The translations under genes were made by a program, and so were the position numbers. Below the pieces are notes generated by a model. The model was not told the DNA's origin. It made no database searches and worked only from the letters and a program-made list of their open reading frames with translations. Positions 8,771 to 17,875 of a DNA stretch of 64,000 bases are shown here, in pieces; the first letter of the stretch is position 1, and each line of letters starts with the position of its first letter. Source of the DNA: Terripilifer sp031921685 (GTDB lineage Bacteria; Pseudomonadota; Alphaproteobacteria; Rhizobiales; Beijerinckiaceae); NCBI RefSeq assembly GCF_031921685.1, contig NZ_JAPDHU010000002.1:1550001-1614000 (forward strand), read 5' to 3'.

Positions 8771-8799
8771 AAGCCCGGGCCACGGCCCGGGCTTTTTTT
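8771..8799 (+). terminator. Rho-independent terminator of the orphan parA gene
   Basis: An 11-bp perfect stem (AAGCCCGGGCC at 8771-8781 pairing with 8784-8794) is followed by a run of seven T residues on the plus strand. It lies 24 bp after the ParA stop codon. Confidence 0.88.
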
Positions 8800-8841
8800 C
8801 GTTTATAGCGGCTTTTTTTTTGCGAACTGGGTGCTGGAAAT

Positions 8842-8870
8842 CTTTCACCGTTTCCAAGAAACGGTGAAAG
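8842..8870. repeat. 13-bp perfect inverted repeat between parA and the Do protease gene
   Basis: CTTTCACCGTTTC (8842-8854) is mirrored by 8858-8870 around a 3-base loop. It sits immediately past the stop codon of the minus-strand protease gene, so it may end that transcript, but no clear T run follows. The left arm resembles the tail of the dispersed repeat at 43912-43939. Confidence 0.7.
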
Positions 8871-8873
8871 ACC

Positions 8874-10283
8874 CTAACCACCGTTGATAACGGTGGTGAA
8901 GAGCTGGCCGCCACGGCCAATCGTAATCTGCCAGAACAGACGCCGCTGCGACGTGGCGCTCTGCATGTCCTTGGTGCGCAGCATCTTCACATCGTTGATC
9001 GAAACGACGACATCGCCCTTCTGCAAGCCGAGCGATTGCGCGTTGGAGCCGTCCTCGACATCGATGACGACCACACCTTCACGCACGCCATGGACGGAGA
9101 ATTCCTCGCCGATCGCCGGCGAATAATTGACCAGCGTCGCACCGACGAACGGCGACCGGCCGGGGCCGATCTTGACCTCTTCGCGCGGCGGATCTTCCGG
9201 CGCGACCTGCAATTTCAGCGGCAGGACGAGCGGCTTGCCGCCGCGCAGAATGCTCAAGGAGGCCGTACCGCCCACGCTCTTGGTGCCGAGGCGGAAGCCC
9301 AGGCTTTCGGGATCGACCACCGGCTGATTGTCGAGCGAAACGATCACATCGCCACGCTTCAAGCCGGCAGCTTCAGCCGCGCTCTTGCCGATGACATCGG
9401 CGACGAGCGCACCCGTGGGCCTGTCGAGGCCAATAGATTCGGCGATCTCGCGCGATACGCTCTGCAAGGTGGCGCCGAGCCACGGGCGGCGCACCTGCCG
9501 CCCGCCACCCTTTGCCGTCGCCAGGACGACCTTCACCATGTTCACGGGAATCGCGAAGCCGATGCCGACCGAACCGCCGGAGCGCGAATAGATCGCCGAA
9601 TTGATGCCTACGAGTCGCCCTTCCATATCGACCAGCGCACCGCCGGAATTGCCCGGATTGATCGCCGCGTCGGTCTGGATGAAGAAGCCGTAGTCGGTGA
9701 TGCCGACCTGAGTGCGCGCCAGCCCCGAGACGATGCCCTGCGTCACCGTCTGGCCAACGGCGAAGGGATTGCCGACGGCCAGCACCACGTCGCCCACTTC
9801 GAGCGCGTCGGAATCGCCCATGTCGAGGGCGGGGAAATCCTTGCCGCTCTTCAGCCGCAGGATCGCCAGGTCGGTGCGCGGATCACGCAGCACGATTTCG
9901 GCGTCGATCTCGCGCCGGTCAGACAAAGCCACCTTCACATCCGTCATGCCTTCGATGACGTGGTTGTTGGTGACGACCAGACCTTCCTGATCGACGATCA
10001 CGCCGGAGCCGAGCGACTGCTGGGTTTGCGGCCGGCCGCCCTGCCCAAAGAACTGGCGGAAGAACGGATCGTCGAACAGCGGATTGGACGACGGCTTCTC
10101 GGTGCGCGACGCATAAACGTTCACAACCGCTGGCACCGTGCGCTTCACGATCGGCGCATAGGACAGCACCAGTTGCTGCCGGCTTTCGGGAACCTGCCGT
10201 GTCGGAGCCGGCACCGGGGCTTGGGCCAGGGCAGGCACCACAATCAACGGCAGCGAAAGGAGGACGGCGAGACGCAACAGCAT
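8874..10283 (-). CDS. Do/DegQ-family periplasmic serine protease with two PDZ domains
   Basis: A 469-residue trypsin-fold protease of the HtrA/DegP/DegQ family for periplasmic quality control. A signal peptide occupies about residues 1-20 and ends in PALA-QA. The catalytic triad is His108 (VTNNHVIEG), Asp138 (PRTDLAIL) and Ser213 (GNSGGALV). A first PDZ domain follows (about 255-350, with GALVADVIGKSAAEAAG) and a second ends the protein (about 375-465, with GLQKGDVVVSIND). DegP and DegQ cannot be told apart with confidence from sequence alone. Confidence 0.94.
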   Translation of the reverse strand: MLLRLAVLLSLPLIVVPALAQAPVPAPTRQVPESRQQLVLSYAPIVKRTVPAVVNVYASRTEKPSSNPLFDDPFFRQFFGQGGRPQTQQSLGSGVIVDQEGLVVTNNHVIEGMTDVKVALSDRREIDAEIVLRDPRTDLAILRLKSGKDFPALDMGDSDALEVGDVVLAVGNPFAVGQTVTQGIVSGLARTQVGITDYGFFIQTDAAINPGNSGGALVDMEGRLVGINSAIYSRSGGSVGIGFAIPVNMVKVVLATAKGGGRQVRRPWLGATLQSVSREIAESIGLDRPTGALVADVIGKSAAEAAGLKRGDVIVSLDNQPVVDPESLGFRLGTKSVGGTASLSILRGGKPLVLPLKLQVAPEDPPREEVKIGPGRSPFVGATLVNYSPAIGEEFSVHGVREGVVVIDVEDGSNAQSLGLQKGDVVVSINDVKMLRTKDMQSATSQRRLFWQITIGRGGQLFTTVINGG

Positions 10284-10386
10284 GAGCGGTTTCCCAAAAG
10301 ATCGATTCGAAAAATATAGGTTTGAACCCCTGCCCGCTCAATCGCGCGAGCCAAAAATACATTCCGTCAGGCCCCCTGACAGGCGG

Positions 10387-11043
10387 CTATTTGCCGCCGG
10401 CGGCCACCAGCAGTTGTGCCACGGCCGACTGCCCCCGACGGCGGGCGTGGGCCAAGGGCGTCACCCCATCGCGGTCGGCCAGATTGACGTTGGCGCCGGC
10501 CGCGAGCACCAGCCGCGTCGCCTCCACATGCCGGGGCCCGCCATCGCCCAGAATCACGATCTCGAGCAGGCAGGTCCAGCCCAGATTGTTGACCAGATTG
10601 ACGTCGATGCCCGACTTGGTCGTCAGCAGACGGATGGTTTCCACATGGCCGCGCTCACAGGCCGGAATCAGGGCGCTGCCGCCAAAGCGGTTGCGCAGCG
10701 ACAGATCCGGCTTGTGCGACAGCATGAGTTCCAGAATGGCTGTGCGCCCCAAAGCGCCCGCCAGCAGCCAAGGCGTATCGTGATTGACCGCTTGCGCATT
10801 GACGCTGGCGCCCCGCTGCAACAGCAGGCGCGCGACTTCCGTCTGTCCGGCGGTGACAGCCAACAGCAAGGCCGTCTGGCCGCTGCGATCGGTTGCATCC
10901 ACAGGCGTGCCGCCATCAAGCGCGGCGGCGATTGCCTTCGTGTCGCCGCGGGTCGCGGCCTCATGCAAACGCTGGGGCGAAACAGGTTGCGCCATCACCA
11001 CCTGCGCAAAAAGAAACGATAGGACAACGATCGCAAACTTCAT
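10387..11043 (-). CDS. Secreted ankyrin-repeat protein
   Basis: A 218-residue protein with a signal peptide (residues 1-19, ending VVMAQ) followed by about five ankyrin repeats. Clear units are RSGQTALLLAVTAGQTEVARLLL, NHDTPWLLAGALGRTAILELML, and the last, DRDGVTPLAHARRRGQSAVAQLL (each split here by its loop). I chose the ATG at 11043 because GGGAG lies six bases upstream and it gives the signal peptide. Ankyrin proteins of this size in the periplasm probably mediate protein contacts; the partner is unknown. It is read in tandem with the protease gene, 103 bp away. Confidence 0.88.
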   Translation of the reverse strand: MKFAIVVLSFLFAQVVMAQPVSPQRLHEAATRGDTKAIAAALDGGTPVDATDRSGQTALLLAVTAGQTEVARLLLQRGASVNAQAVNHDTPWLLAGALGRTAILELMLSHKPDLSLRNRFGGSALIPACERGHVETIRLLTTKSGIDVNLVNNLGWTCLLEIVILGDGGPRHVEATRLVLAAGANVNLADRDGVTPLAHARRRGQSAVAQLLVAAGGK

Positions 11044-11084
11044 GGCTCCCTCTCGGCCATGATCATCGCATTGCGATCCACTCT

Positions 11085-11567
11085 TCACAACGCGCGGAAC
11101 ATCACAAACGCGTCGACAAAACCGTGAACGGGATGGGCAAAGGCGCCTGGCAAACGGCCGACGGTCTCGAAACCCATCGCCTGCCACAGACGCACGGCAC
11201 CTGCATTGGTGCTGACGACGCAATTGAACTGCATGGCACGAAAATCAAGCTCGCGCGCCTGCTGCAAGGAATGCGTGCACATGCGGCGCGCAATCCCCCG
11301 CCCTGTCGCTTCCGCCGCCGTCACATAACCGCAGTTGGCGACATGGGCGCCGCCGCCCATCTGATTGGCGCGCAGATAATAAGTGCCAAGAACGACGCCA
11401 TCCTCTTCCGCAACGAAGGTCTTGCGATCATCGCCGAGCCAATAAGCCAGAGCACCGTCTTCGCTCATGTCGCGCGGCAGTGCGTAGGTCTCGCCGGCGC
11501 GGATCACCGGTTCTAGGATGCGCCAGATGTCGGCGCGATCACGGGCCTGCGCACTTCTGATCTGCAT
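11085..11567 (-). CDS. GNAT-family N-acetyltransferase
   Basis: A 160-residue acetyltransferase of the GNAT superfamily. The acetyl-CoA binding motif is read at EATGRGIARRMCTHSLQQA (Q/R-x-x-G-x-G/A type), and the following strand FNCVVSTNAGAVRLWQAMGF carries the usual N-x-x-A-x-x-L-Y-x-x-x-G-F pattern. I preferred the ATG at 11567 to the GTG at 11579, because GGAG lies six bases before it. The acceptor substrate cannot be predicted. It lies downstream of the rplQ terminator in the same orientation. Confidence 0.88.
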   Translation of the reverse strand: MQIRSAQARDRADIWRILEPVIRAGETYALPRDMSEDGALAYWLGDDRKTFVAEEDGVVLGTYYLRANQMGGGAHVANCGYVTAAEATGRGIARRMCTHSLQQARELDFRAMQFNCVVSTNAGAVRLWQAMGFETVGRLPGAFAHPVHGFVDAFVMFRAL

Positions 11568-11580
11568 CAAAGTCTCCACA

Positions 11581-11608
11581 AAAGAAAAGAGCGGCCAGTG
11601 GCCGCTCT
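11581..11608 (-). terminator. Rho-independent terminator after rplQ
   Basis: AGAGCGGCCA and its complement (11588-11608) form a compact hairpin. Read on the minus strand it is followed by TTTTCTTT. It lies about 25 bp after the rplQ stop codon and closes the long ribosomal-protein block. Confidence 0.85.
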
Positions 11609-11632
11609 CTCAATTCTTGATACCGACTGAGA

Positions 11633-12058
11633 TCAGGCAGCGGCGGCGGCGTTTTCACGCTCGCTTTCGACCGGGCCGGAATCCTTGCCGCGCGCATCGG
11701 GATCGCGATCGACGAATTCGATCACGGCCATCGCGGCATTGTCGCCATAGCGGAAGCCAGCCTTCAGGACGCGCGTATAACCGCCGTTGCGGGTCTTGTA
11801 GCGCGGGCCGAGCACGTCGAAGAGCTTCTTGACGAGATCGACGTCCTTGATCTGCGAGATCGCCTGACGGCGGGCGTGCAGGTCGCCGCGCTTGCCCAGC
11901 GTCACCAGCTTCTCGACGACCGGACGCAGGTCCTTGGCCTTCGGCAGCGTGGTCACGATCTGCTCGTGTTTGATGAGCGCCTGACACATGTTGGCGAACA
12001 TCGCCTTGCGGTGTTCGGCCGTCCGATTGAAACGGCGCTTAGCGCGTCCGTGATACAT
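11633..12058 (-). CDS. rplQ: 50S ribosomal protein L17
   Basis: A 141-residue L17, last gene of the alpha operon. The conserved start MYHGRAKRRFNRTAEHRKAM is followed by the core LITTLPKAKDLRPVVEKLVTL (split, with the first residue here V). The acidic/alanine-rich tail after about residue 120 is usual for alphaproteobacteria. It lies 81 bp downstream of rpoA and is followed by a terminator. Confidence 0.97.
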   Translation of the reverse strand: MYHGRAKRRFNRTAEHRKAMFANMCQALIKHEQIVTTLPKAKDLRPVVEKLVTLGKRGDLHARRQAISQIKDVDLVKKLFDVLGPRYKTRNGGYTRVLKAGFRYGDNAAMAVIEFVDRDPDARGKDSGPVESERENAAAAA

Positions 12059-12139
12059 GGCTCTACTCCTTCGTTTTTACGGCCGCCGTGCCAAGGGTCG
12101 GCCGTTCCTTATGCTCCCCGCCCTATGCGGGGAGAGGGA

Positions 12140-13156
12140 TCAGTAATGTTCCTCGAAGCGCTTGGCCAGCTCTTCGATGTTTTCCGGCGGCCAGCCCGGC
12201 ACTTCCATGCCGAGATGCAGGCCCATCTGCGCCAGCACTTCCTTGATCTCGTTGAGCGACTTGCGGCCGAAGTTCGGCGTGCGCAGCATTTCGCCTTCCG
12301 ACTTCTGGATGAGGTCGCCGATGTAGACGATGTTGTCGTTCTTGAGACAGTTGGCCGAACGCACCGAAAGCTCGAGCTCGTCGACCTTCTTGAGCAGCGC
12401 CGGATTGAACGCCAGTTCCGGAATCGACGGGGCAGCTTCTTCGCGCTTCGGTTCGTCGAAGTTCACGAAGACATTGAGCTGGTCCTGCAGGATGCGCGCG
12501 GCATAGGCCAGAGCATCTTCCGGGTTGATGGCGCCGTTGGTCTCGATCGTCATCGTCAGCTTGTCGTAGTCGAGGATCTGACCTTCGCGGGTGTTCTCGA
12601 CGCGATAGCTGACCTTGCGCACCGGCGAGAACAGGCTGTCGACCGGGATGAGGCCGATCGGCGAATCTTCAGCGCGGTTGCGGTCGGCCGGCACATAGCC
12701 CTTGCCGCCGGTGATGGTGAATTCCATGCGGATTTCCGCACCCTCGTCGAGGTTGCAGATCACCAGCTCGGGATTGAGCACCTGCACGTCGCCGGTCAGC
12801 GTGATGTCGCCAGCGGTCACGGCGCCCGGACCCTGCTTCTTCAGGATCATGCGCTTGGGCCCATCGGCCTGCATCTTGACGGCGATGTCCTTGATGTTGA
12901 GGACGATGTCGGTCACGTCCTCACGCACGCCGGGGATCGAGGAGAACTCGTGCAGCACGCCGTCGATATGGACGGAGCTGATCGCAGCGCCCTGGAGCGA
13001 CGACAACAGAATGCGACGCAGGGCGTTGCCGAGCGTCAAACCGAAACCGCGCTCCAGCGGCTCGGCCACGACCGTCGCGAAACGCTTCGGATCGTCGCCA
13101 AGCGTCACGTCGAGCTTGGTCGGCTTGATGAGTTCTTGCCAGTTCTTCTGAATCAC
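12140..13156 (-). CDS. rpoA: DNA-directed RNA polymerase subunit alpha
   Basis: A 338-residue alpha subunit. The N-terminal assembly domain (about 1-235) has EPLERGFGLTLGNALRRILL. A linker rich in E, P and A leads into the C-terminal domain (about 255-320), with the DNA- and activator-contacting helices ELSVRSANCLKNDNI and LNEIKEVLAQMGLHLGM. The length is typical for alphaproteobacteria. It is encoded between rpsK and rplQ, as usual. Confidence 0.98.
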   Translation of the reverse strand: MIQKNWQELIKPTKLDVTLGDDPKRFATVVAEPLERGFGLTLGNALRRILLSSLQGAAISSVHIDGVLHEFSSIPGVREDVTDIVLNIKDIAVKMQADGPKRMILKKQGPGAVTAGDITLTGDVQVLNPELVICNLDEGAEIRMEFTITGGKGYVPADRNRAEDSPIGLIPVDSLFSPVRKVSYRVENTREGQILDYDKLTMTIETNGAINPEDALAYAARILQDQLNVFVNFDEPKREEAAPSIPELAFNPALLKKVDELELSVRSANCLKNDNIVYIGDLIQKSEGEMLRTPNFGRKSLNEIKEVLAQMGLHLGMEVPGWPPENIEELAKRFEEHY

Positions 13157-13262
13157 GACTGCGCCTTTCTATGGCCCGTGGGCATATCGGTCCGTCGACC
13201 ATGGCCTCACGGTGTCGGGCATAAAGACCGCGCCACCCGTCGATGGCGCAGCCAAATGGAAA

Positions 13263-13652
13263 TCAAACGCGGCGGCGCTTGCGCGGGCGGCAGCCGTTGT
13301 GCGGGATCGGCGTCACGTCGCGGATCGAGGTGACGGTGAAGCCGGCGGCCTGCAAAGCGCGCAGAGCCGATTCACGGCCGGAGCCCGGACCCGAAACTTC
13401 AACTTCCACGGTGCGCACGCCATGTTCCGAGGCCTTGCGCGCCACGTCTTCCGCCGCCATCTGCGCGGCATAGGGGGTCGACTTACGCGAACCCTTGAAG
13501 CCCATCGTGCCGGCCGACGACCAGGCAATCGTATTGCCCTGCGCGTCCGAAATGGTGATCATGGTGTTGTTGAACGTGGAGTTCACGTGAGCGACGCCCG
13601 ACGCGATGTTCTTGCGTTCACGACGACGAACGCGCTGTGCTTCTTTAGCCAT
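13263..13652 (-). CDS. rpsK: 30S ribosomal protein S11
   Basis: A 129-residue S11 of the 30S platform. Characteristic segments are GVAHVNSTFNNTMITI, the GSRKSTPYAAQMAAED stretch and the C-terminal THNGCRPRKRRRV pattern (here PHNGCRPRKRRRV). I chose the ATG at 13652, giving MAKEAQRVRRRERKN, because the longer frame adds residues foreign to the family. Confidence 0.97.
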   Translation of the reverse strand: MAKEAQRVRRRERKNIASGVAHVNSTFNNTMITISDAQGNTIAWSSAGTMGFKGSRKSTPYAAQMAAEDVARKASEHGVRTVEVEVSGPGSGRESALRALQAAGFTVTSIRDVTPIPHNGCRPRKRRRV

Positions 13653-13762
13653 TGATACTCTCTGTCCTTCTGGCGCGCCCGTCATTCCAGGCGCTAGGGC
13701 TCACTGTTGGCCGGCTAAGCCGGCAAAAAGCGGCGCCTTCGAAAAGGCGCCGCCGAACGGAA

Positions 13763-14131
13763 TTACTTCTTCTTGCCGGCGATCGGCTTCGCCTTGCCCT
13801 TGCGGGTGCGGGCGTTGGTGTGCGTGCGCTGGCCGCGAACCGGCAGCTGACGACGATGACGCAGACCGCGATAGCAACCAAGGTCCATCAGACGCTTGAT
13901 GTTGACGGCCACTTCACGACGCAGGTCACCTTCGACCATGTAATCGCGGTCGATGGTTTCACGGATCTGCAGCACTTCCGCGTCGGTCAATTGCGACACG
14001 CGACGCTCGGCCGGAATGCCGACCTTCTCGCAGATCTCACCGGCGTTCTTCGCGCCAATGCCGTGAATGTACTGCAGCGCGATGACAACGCGCTTGTTCG
14101 TGGGAATATTTACACCGGCAATACGTGCCAT
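13763..14131 (-). CDS. rpsM: 30S ribosomal protein S13
   Basis: A 122-residue S13 of the 30S head. It starts MARIAGVNIPTNKRVVIAL and contains the helix-two-turn-helix IHGIGAKNAGEIC and the basic tail RGQRTHTNARTRKGKAKPI. The ATG at 14131 gives the standard start; the longer frame to 14251 has no family support. The gap to adk upstream is about 237 bp, the longest inside this part of the operon, and could hold an internal promoter. Confidence 0.97.
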   Translation of the reverse strand: MARIAGVNIPTNKRVVIALQYIHGIGAKNAGEICEKVGIPAERRVSQLTDAEVLQIRETIDRDYMVEGDLRREVAVNIKRLMDLGCYRGLRHRRQLPVRGQRTHTNARTRKGKAKPIAGKKK

Positions 14132-14368
14132 TGCTCTCTCCATGTCGGCCAGCCGTGGCTGGCACTGGGTGATCCTGCGTCCGGTGGAGGCCGGCCCTTG
14201 CAGGGGATTTTCAACGTGCAAACAGTCCCGCAGCCTCATGCCAGAGGCCACCGGACCATTCGGTTTCGATGATGGCGCTCATATAGGGATTATGAGCGCC
14301 CTCGTCAACGCAAAAAGCCGCCTGTCAAGCCCGAAAACGGGAGTTTGCCAGGCCGCTTTGCGAGTTCC

Positions 14369-14956
14369 TTACGCCTTGGCCGACAGGGCCTCGTCGATCG
14401 CTTGCGACACACTGTCGATGGCGGCCATGCCGTCGACAGCCTTCAGGGCGCCGTGGCTGGCATAATAGGCAGAAACCGGCGCCGTCATGGCGCGATAGTC
14501 CTGCAGGCGCTTTTTGAAGGCCTCGGCATTATCGTCCGCCCGCACCGTCCCGCCGGCCGCCACGGTTTCCCGGGCCCGCTTCTCGATTCGGGCCAGCAGA
14601 GCCGTTTCATCGACCTTCAGCTCGACAATACCGTCGAGCGCCATGTCCTTTTGCGCCAGCATTTTGTCCAGCGCCTCGGCCTGCGCCACCGTGCGCGGAA
14701 AGCCGTCGAGAATGAAGCCGTTATGGGCATCGTCCTCGTTCAGCCGGTCGGCGATGATACCGACCACCACGTCGTCGGGGACCAGGCTGCCGGCATCCAT
14801 CAAGGCTTTGGCCTTGAGACCGACCGGCGTGCCCGCCTTCACGGCAGCCCGCAGCATGTCCCCCGTCGAGAGCTGCGGTATCCCGTGCTTCTTCATCAAC
14901 CGCTCAGCCTGCGTGCCCTTACCGGCTCCAGGCGGACCAAGCAGAATCAATCTCAT
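14369..14956 (-). CDS. adk: Adenylate kinase (short form)
   Basis: A 195-residue adenylate kinase, which interconverts ATP + AMP and 2 ADP. The P-loop GPPGAGKGTQAERL is at residues 7-20, and the AMP-binding segment STGDMLRAAV and FILDGFPRT are present. It is the short type without the inserted zinc-binding LID seen in 210-217-residue enzymes. Its start overlaps the secY stop in ATGA, so translation is coupled, as in many alphaproteobacterial spc operons. Confidence 0.97.
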   Translation of the reverse strand: MRLILLGPPGAGKGTQAERLMKKHGIPQLSTGDMLRAAVKAGTPVGLKAKALMDAGSLVPDDVVVGIIADRLNEDDAHNGFILDGFPRTVAQAEALDKMLAQKDMALDGIVELKVDETALLARIEKRARETVAAGGTVRADDNAEAFKKRLQDYRAMTAPVSAYYASHGALKAVDGMAAIDSVSQAIDEALSAKA

Positions 14957-16284
14957 CGCCTTCTTCCCCGCAGCTTCGCCTTCTTCACCAGACCCTCATA
15001 TTGCTGGGCCTGCAAATGACCGTGGATATGCGCCACTGTATCCATCGTCACGCTGACGACAATCAGGAGCGACGTACCACCGAAATAGAACGGCAGCGCT
15101 GCGTAGGAAATAAGCATTTCTGGTAACAGACAGATCGCCGCAAGATAGGCAGCACCGATCACCGTAATGCGCGTCAGCACTTCGTCGATATATTGCGCCG
15201 TGCGCTCGCCCGGGCGGATGCCGGGGATGAAGCCGCCGTGCTTCTTCAGATTGTCCGCCGTCTCGGTCGGGTTGAACACGACCGCCGTATAGAAGAAGGC
15301 GAAGAAGACGATCAGCCCGATGTAGCACAGCATGTAGAGCGGCCGGCCATGGGCGAAATAAGCGTTGATCGTCGCCAGCCAGCCGGTCGCCTCCGGCGCC
15401 GAGAAATTCGCCAAAGTCGTCGGCAGCAGCAGCAGCGACGAGGCGAAGATCGGAGGAATGACGCCGGCAGTGTTGATCTTCAACGGCAGGAACGAGGTCT
15501 GGCCTTCGTACATGCGATTGCCGACCTGGCGCTTCGGATAGGTGATCAGCAGACGGCGCTGCGCGCGCTCCATGAACACGATGAAGGCGGTGACGAACAG
15601 CGCCATGATGATCACGAAGATGATCAGGCCGGTGTTGAGCGCGCCCTGCCGTCCCAGTTCCAAGGTCGAGACGATGGCCGATGGGAAGGCTGCCACGATG
15701 CCCGCGAAGATGATCAGCGAAGAACCGTTGCCAATGCCGCGCGCGGTGATCTGCTCACCGAGCCACATTAGGAACATGGTGCCGCCGACCAGCGAGATCA
15801 CCGTCGAAATCTGGAAGAACAGGCCCGGATTGGCGACCACGCCCTCCTGCCCCTGCAAGCCGATGGAAATGCCCCAGGCTTGGAAAATCGCCAGCACCAC
15901 CGTCAGGTAGCGCGTGTATTGGTTGATGACCTTGCGGCCCTGCTCGCCTTCCTTCTTCAGCGCTTCGAAGGACGGAACGACTGACGTCAAAAGCTGCAGA
16001 ATGATCGATGCCGAAATGTAAGGCATGATGTTGAGGGCGAAGATCGCCATGCGCTGCACGGCGCCGCCGGCGAACATGTTGAACAGTTCCAGCACACCCT
16101 GCTGACGGCCGGTGAAGCTCTGTTCAAAGGCCACCGGGTCGATGCCCGGCAGCGGAATATAGGTGCCGAGCCGATAGATGATCAGCGCGCCGAGGGTGAA
16201 CCAAATTCGCTTCTTCAGTTCCTCGGCCTTGCCGATGGCCGAAAAGTTGATGGAGGCTGCGAGCTGCTCGGCTGCCGATGCCAT
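14953..16284 (-). CDS. secY: Preprotein translocase subunit SecY
   Basis: A 443-residue channel subunit of the Sec translocon, with about ten membrane helices. Family segments are the N-terminal KRIWFTLGALIIYRLGTYIPLPGID (split over the first helix), GQEGVVANPG and the cytoplasmic loop FVERAQRRL-type sequence (here FMERAQRRLLITYPKRQ). The C-terminal arm has QQYEGLVKKAKLRGRRR. It works with SecE, encoded at 42949, and an unseen SecG. Confidence 0.98.
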   Translation of the reverse strand: MASAAEQLAASINFSAIGKAEELKKRIWFTLGALIIYRLGTYIPLPGIDPVAFEQSFTGRQQGVLELFNMFAGGAVQRMAIFALNIMPYISASIILQLLTSVVPSFEALKKEGEQGRKVINQYTRYLTVVLAIFQAWGISIGLQGQEGVVANPGLFFQISTVISLVGGTMFLMWLGEQITARGIGNGSSLIIFAGIVAAFPSAIVSTLELGRQGALNTGLIIFVIIMALFVTAFIVFMERAQRRLLITYPKRQVGNRMYEGQTSFLPLKINTAGVIPPIFASSLLLLPTTLANFSAPEATGWLATINAYFAHGRPLYMLCYIGLIVFFAFFYTAVVFNPTETADNLKKHGGFIPGIRPGERTAQYIDEVLTRITVIGAAYLAAICLLPEMLISYAALPFYFGGTSLLIVVSVTMDTVAHIHGHLQAQQYEGLVKKAKLRGRRR

Positions 16285-16527
16285 ATTTCCGCTCCGATGG
16301 CGCCGGACCGGCGCCGAAATGCAATGTGTCGCTATAGCGTTTCAAAGTTTGGCGGAACCGCCAAACGCCTTGAAGACGCGTCAAACCCAAGATTCCCGGC
16401 AATCGCGTTTCGATGAAAGCATGATTGCCTTAGAACACGGGAACGGGGCGAAAGGCCTCAACCTTACGCCCCGTCCGAACTCATATGGCGGTTCCGGGCT
16501 TGATTGAAAAGCCCGCAAAACTGCGGA

Positions 16528-17007
16528 TCAAGCGCCTTCGGCCGGGGCTGCGTTCAACAATTTGACGCTACCGCCAGCCTTTTCGATGGCAGCGATGGCC
16601 GACTTCGAGGCGGCGGCCACTTCGAAGGCCACTTTCGCCTTCAATTCGCCGCTGCCGAGCAGCTTGACGCCGTCACGCGCCTTCGAGCATACGCCCGCCG
16701 CGATCAGCGCTTCCAAAGTCACTGTCTTGGCGCCGTCGAGCTTGCCGGCTTCGATCGCCTGCTGCACGCGGCCGAGATTGACCTCGTTGTAGTCGGTGCT
16801 GAACGGCGCATTGAAGCCGCGCTTCGGCAGGCGACGATGCAGCGGCATCTGACCGCCTTCGAAGCCCTTGATGCGCACGCCCGAACGCGCGGTCTGGCCC
16901 TTGCCGCCGCGGCCCGACTGCTTGCCCTTGCCAGAGCCGATACCACGGCCGACGCGGGTACGTTCCTTGGAGGAACCGGGATTGTCCCTGATGTCGTTGA
17001 GTTTCAT
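16528..17007 (-). CDS. rplO: 50S ribosomal protein L15
   Basis: A 159-residue L15. The glycine/arginine-rich N-terminus (KERTRVGRGIGSGKGKQSGRG) inserts into the 23S rRNA core, and GFEGGQMPLHRRLPKRGF follows. The C-terminal half is the globular domain. A gap of about 243 bp separates it from secY and holds no gene I can support. Confidence 0.97.
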   Translation of the reverse strand: MKLNDIRDNPGSSKERTRVGRGIGSGKGKQSGRGGKGQTARSGVRIKGFEGGQMPLHRRLPKRGFNAPFSTDYNEVNLGRVQQAIEAGKLDGAKTVTLEALIAAGVCSKARDGVKLLGSGELKAKVAFEVAAASKSAIAAIEKAGGSVKLLNAAPAEGA

Positions 17008-17019
17008 CGCCCGGACTCC

Positions 17020-17217
17020 TTACTTGCCGTCGACGACGCGCACGAGGTGCGCAACTTTTGCGACCATGCCGCGAACCGCCGGCGTGTCCTCAACCGAGGA
17101 ACGGCGACCGATCTTGTTCAGGCCGAGACCCTTCAAGGTCGCGCGCTGTTCGAGCGGACGGCCAATCGGGCTCTTGGTCTGTTCGAGCGTGATCTGCTTG
17201 TTGGAAGACTTTGCCAT
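17020..17217 (-). CDS. rpmD: 50S ribosomal protein L30
   Basis: A 65-residue L30. It contains the family core ITLEQTKSPIGRPLEQRATL and GLNKIGRRSSVEDTPAVRGM. I chose the ATG at 17217 (start MAKSSNKQ) rather than the longer frame to 17331, which overlaps rpsE. It sits between rpsE and rplO, as expected. Confidence 0.96.
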   Translation of the reverse strand: MAKSSNKQITLEQTKSPIGRPLEQRATLKGLGLNKIGRRSSVEDTPAVRGMVAKVAHLVRVVDGK

Positions 17218-17230
17218 GGGACTGCCCTCC

Positions 17231-17797
17231 TCACGCGTCGGTCGCGTCTGCATCGACGCCCTGACGGCGCGACTGCAAGACCGAAACCTTGAGGTTGCGG
17301 CGCGCGGCAACCGTGCGCGGCGAATCCTCATGCTTCAATGCGTCGAACGTGGCGCGCACCATGTTGTAGGGGTTGGACGACCCCTGCGACTTGGCGACGA
17401 CGTCATGAACGCCGAGCGTTTCGAAAACGGCGCGCATCGGACCGCCGGCGATGATGCCGGTACCGGCCGGAGCGGCACGCACGACGACGCGGCCCGAACC
17501 GTGACGGCCACGCACGTCATGATGCAACGTGCGGCCTTCGCGCAGCGGCACGCGGATCAGACCACGCTTGGCGGCTTCCGTCGCCTTGCGGATCGCTTCC
17601 GGCACTTCACGCGCCTTGCCGTGGCCGAAACCGACGCGGCCCTTCTGGTCGCCGACGACGACGAGAGCAGCGAAGCCGAAACGACGGCCGCCCTTCACCA
17701 CCTTGGCAACGCGGTTGATGTGAACCAAACGGTCGACGAACTCGCTATCGCGCTCTTCGCGATCGCGGCGGCCACCGCCTTCAGAATCTCTTGCCAT
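17231..17797 (-). CDS. rpsE: 30S ribosomal protein S5
   Basis: A 188-residue S5, with the double-stranded RNA-binding domain (about 25-90, FVDRLVHINRVAKVVKGGRR) and the C-terminal domain containing APAGTGIIAGGPMRAVFE. The acidic N-terminal lead and short C-terminal tail make it slightly longer than the E. coli protein (167 residues), as is common in alphaproteobacteria. Confidence 0.97.
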   Translation of the reverse strand: MARDSEGGGRRDREERDSEFVDRLVHINRVAKVVKGGRRFGFAALVVVGDQKGRVGFGHGKAREVPEAIRKATEAAKRGLIRVPLREGRTLHHDVRGRHGSGRVVVRAAPAGTGIIAGGPMRAVFETLGVHDVVAKSQGSSNPYNMVRATFDALKHEDSPRTVAARRNLKVSVLQSRRQGVDADATDA

Positions 17798-17875
17798 ATT
17801 CTCTTTCCGTCACTTGCGCGGTTCGGTCTGAACCGCTCGCTGGGATCGCCCGCACCGTTCCGGCGCGGGAAACAC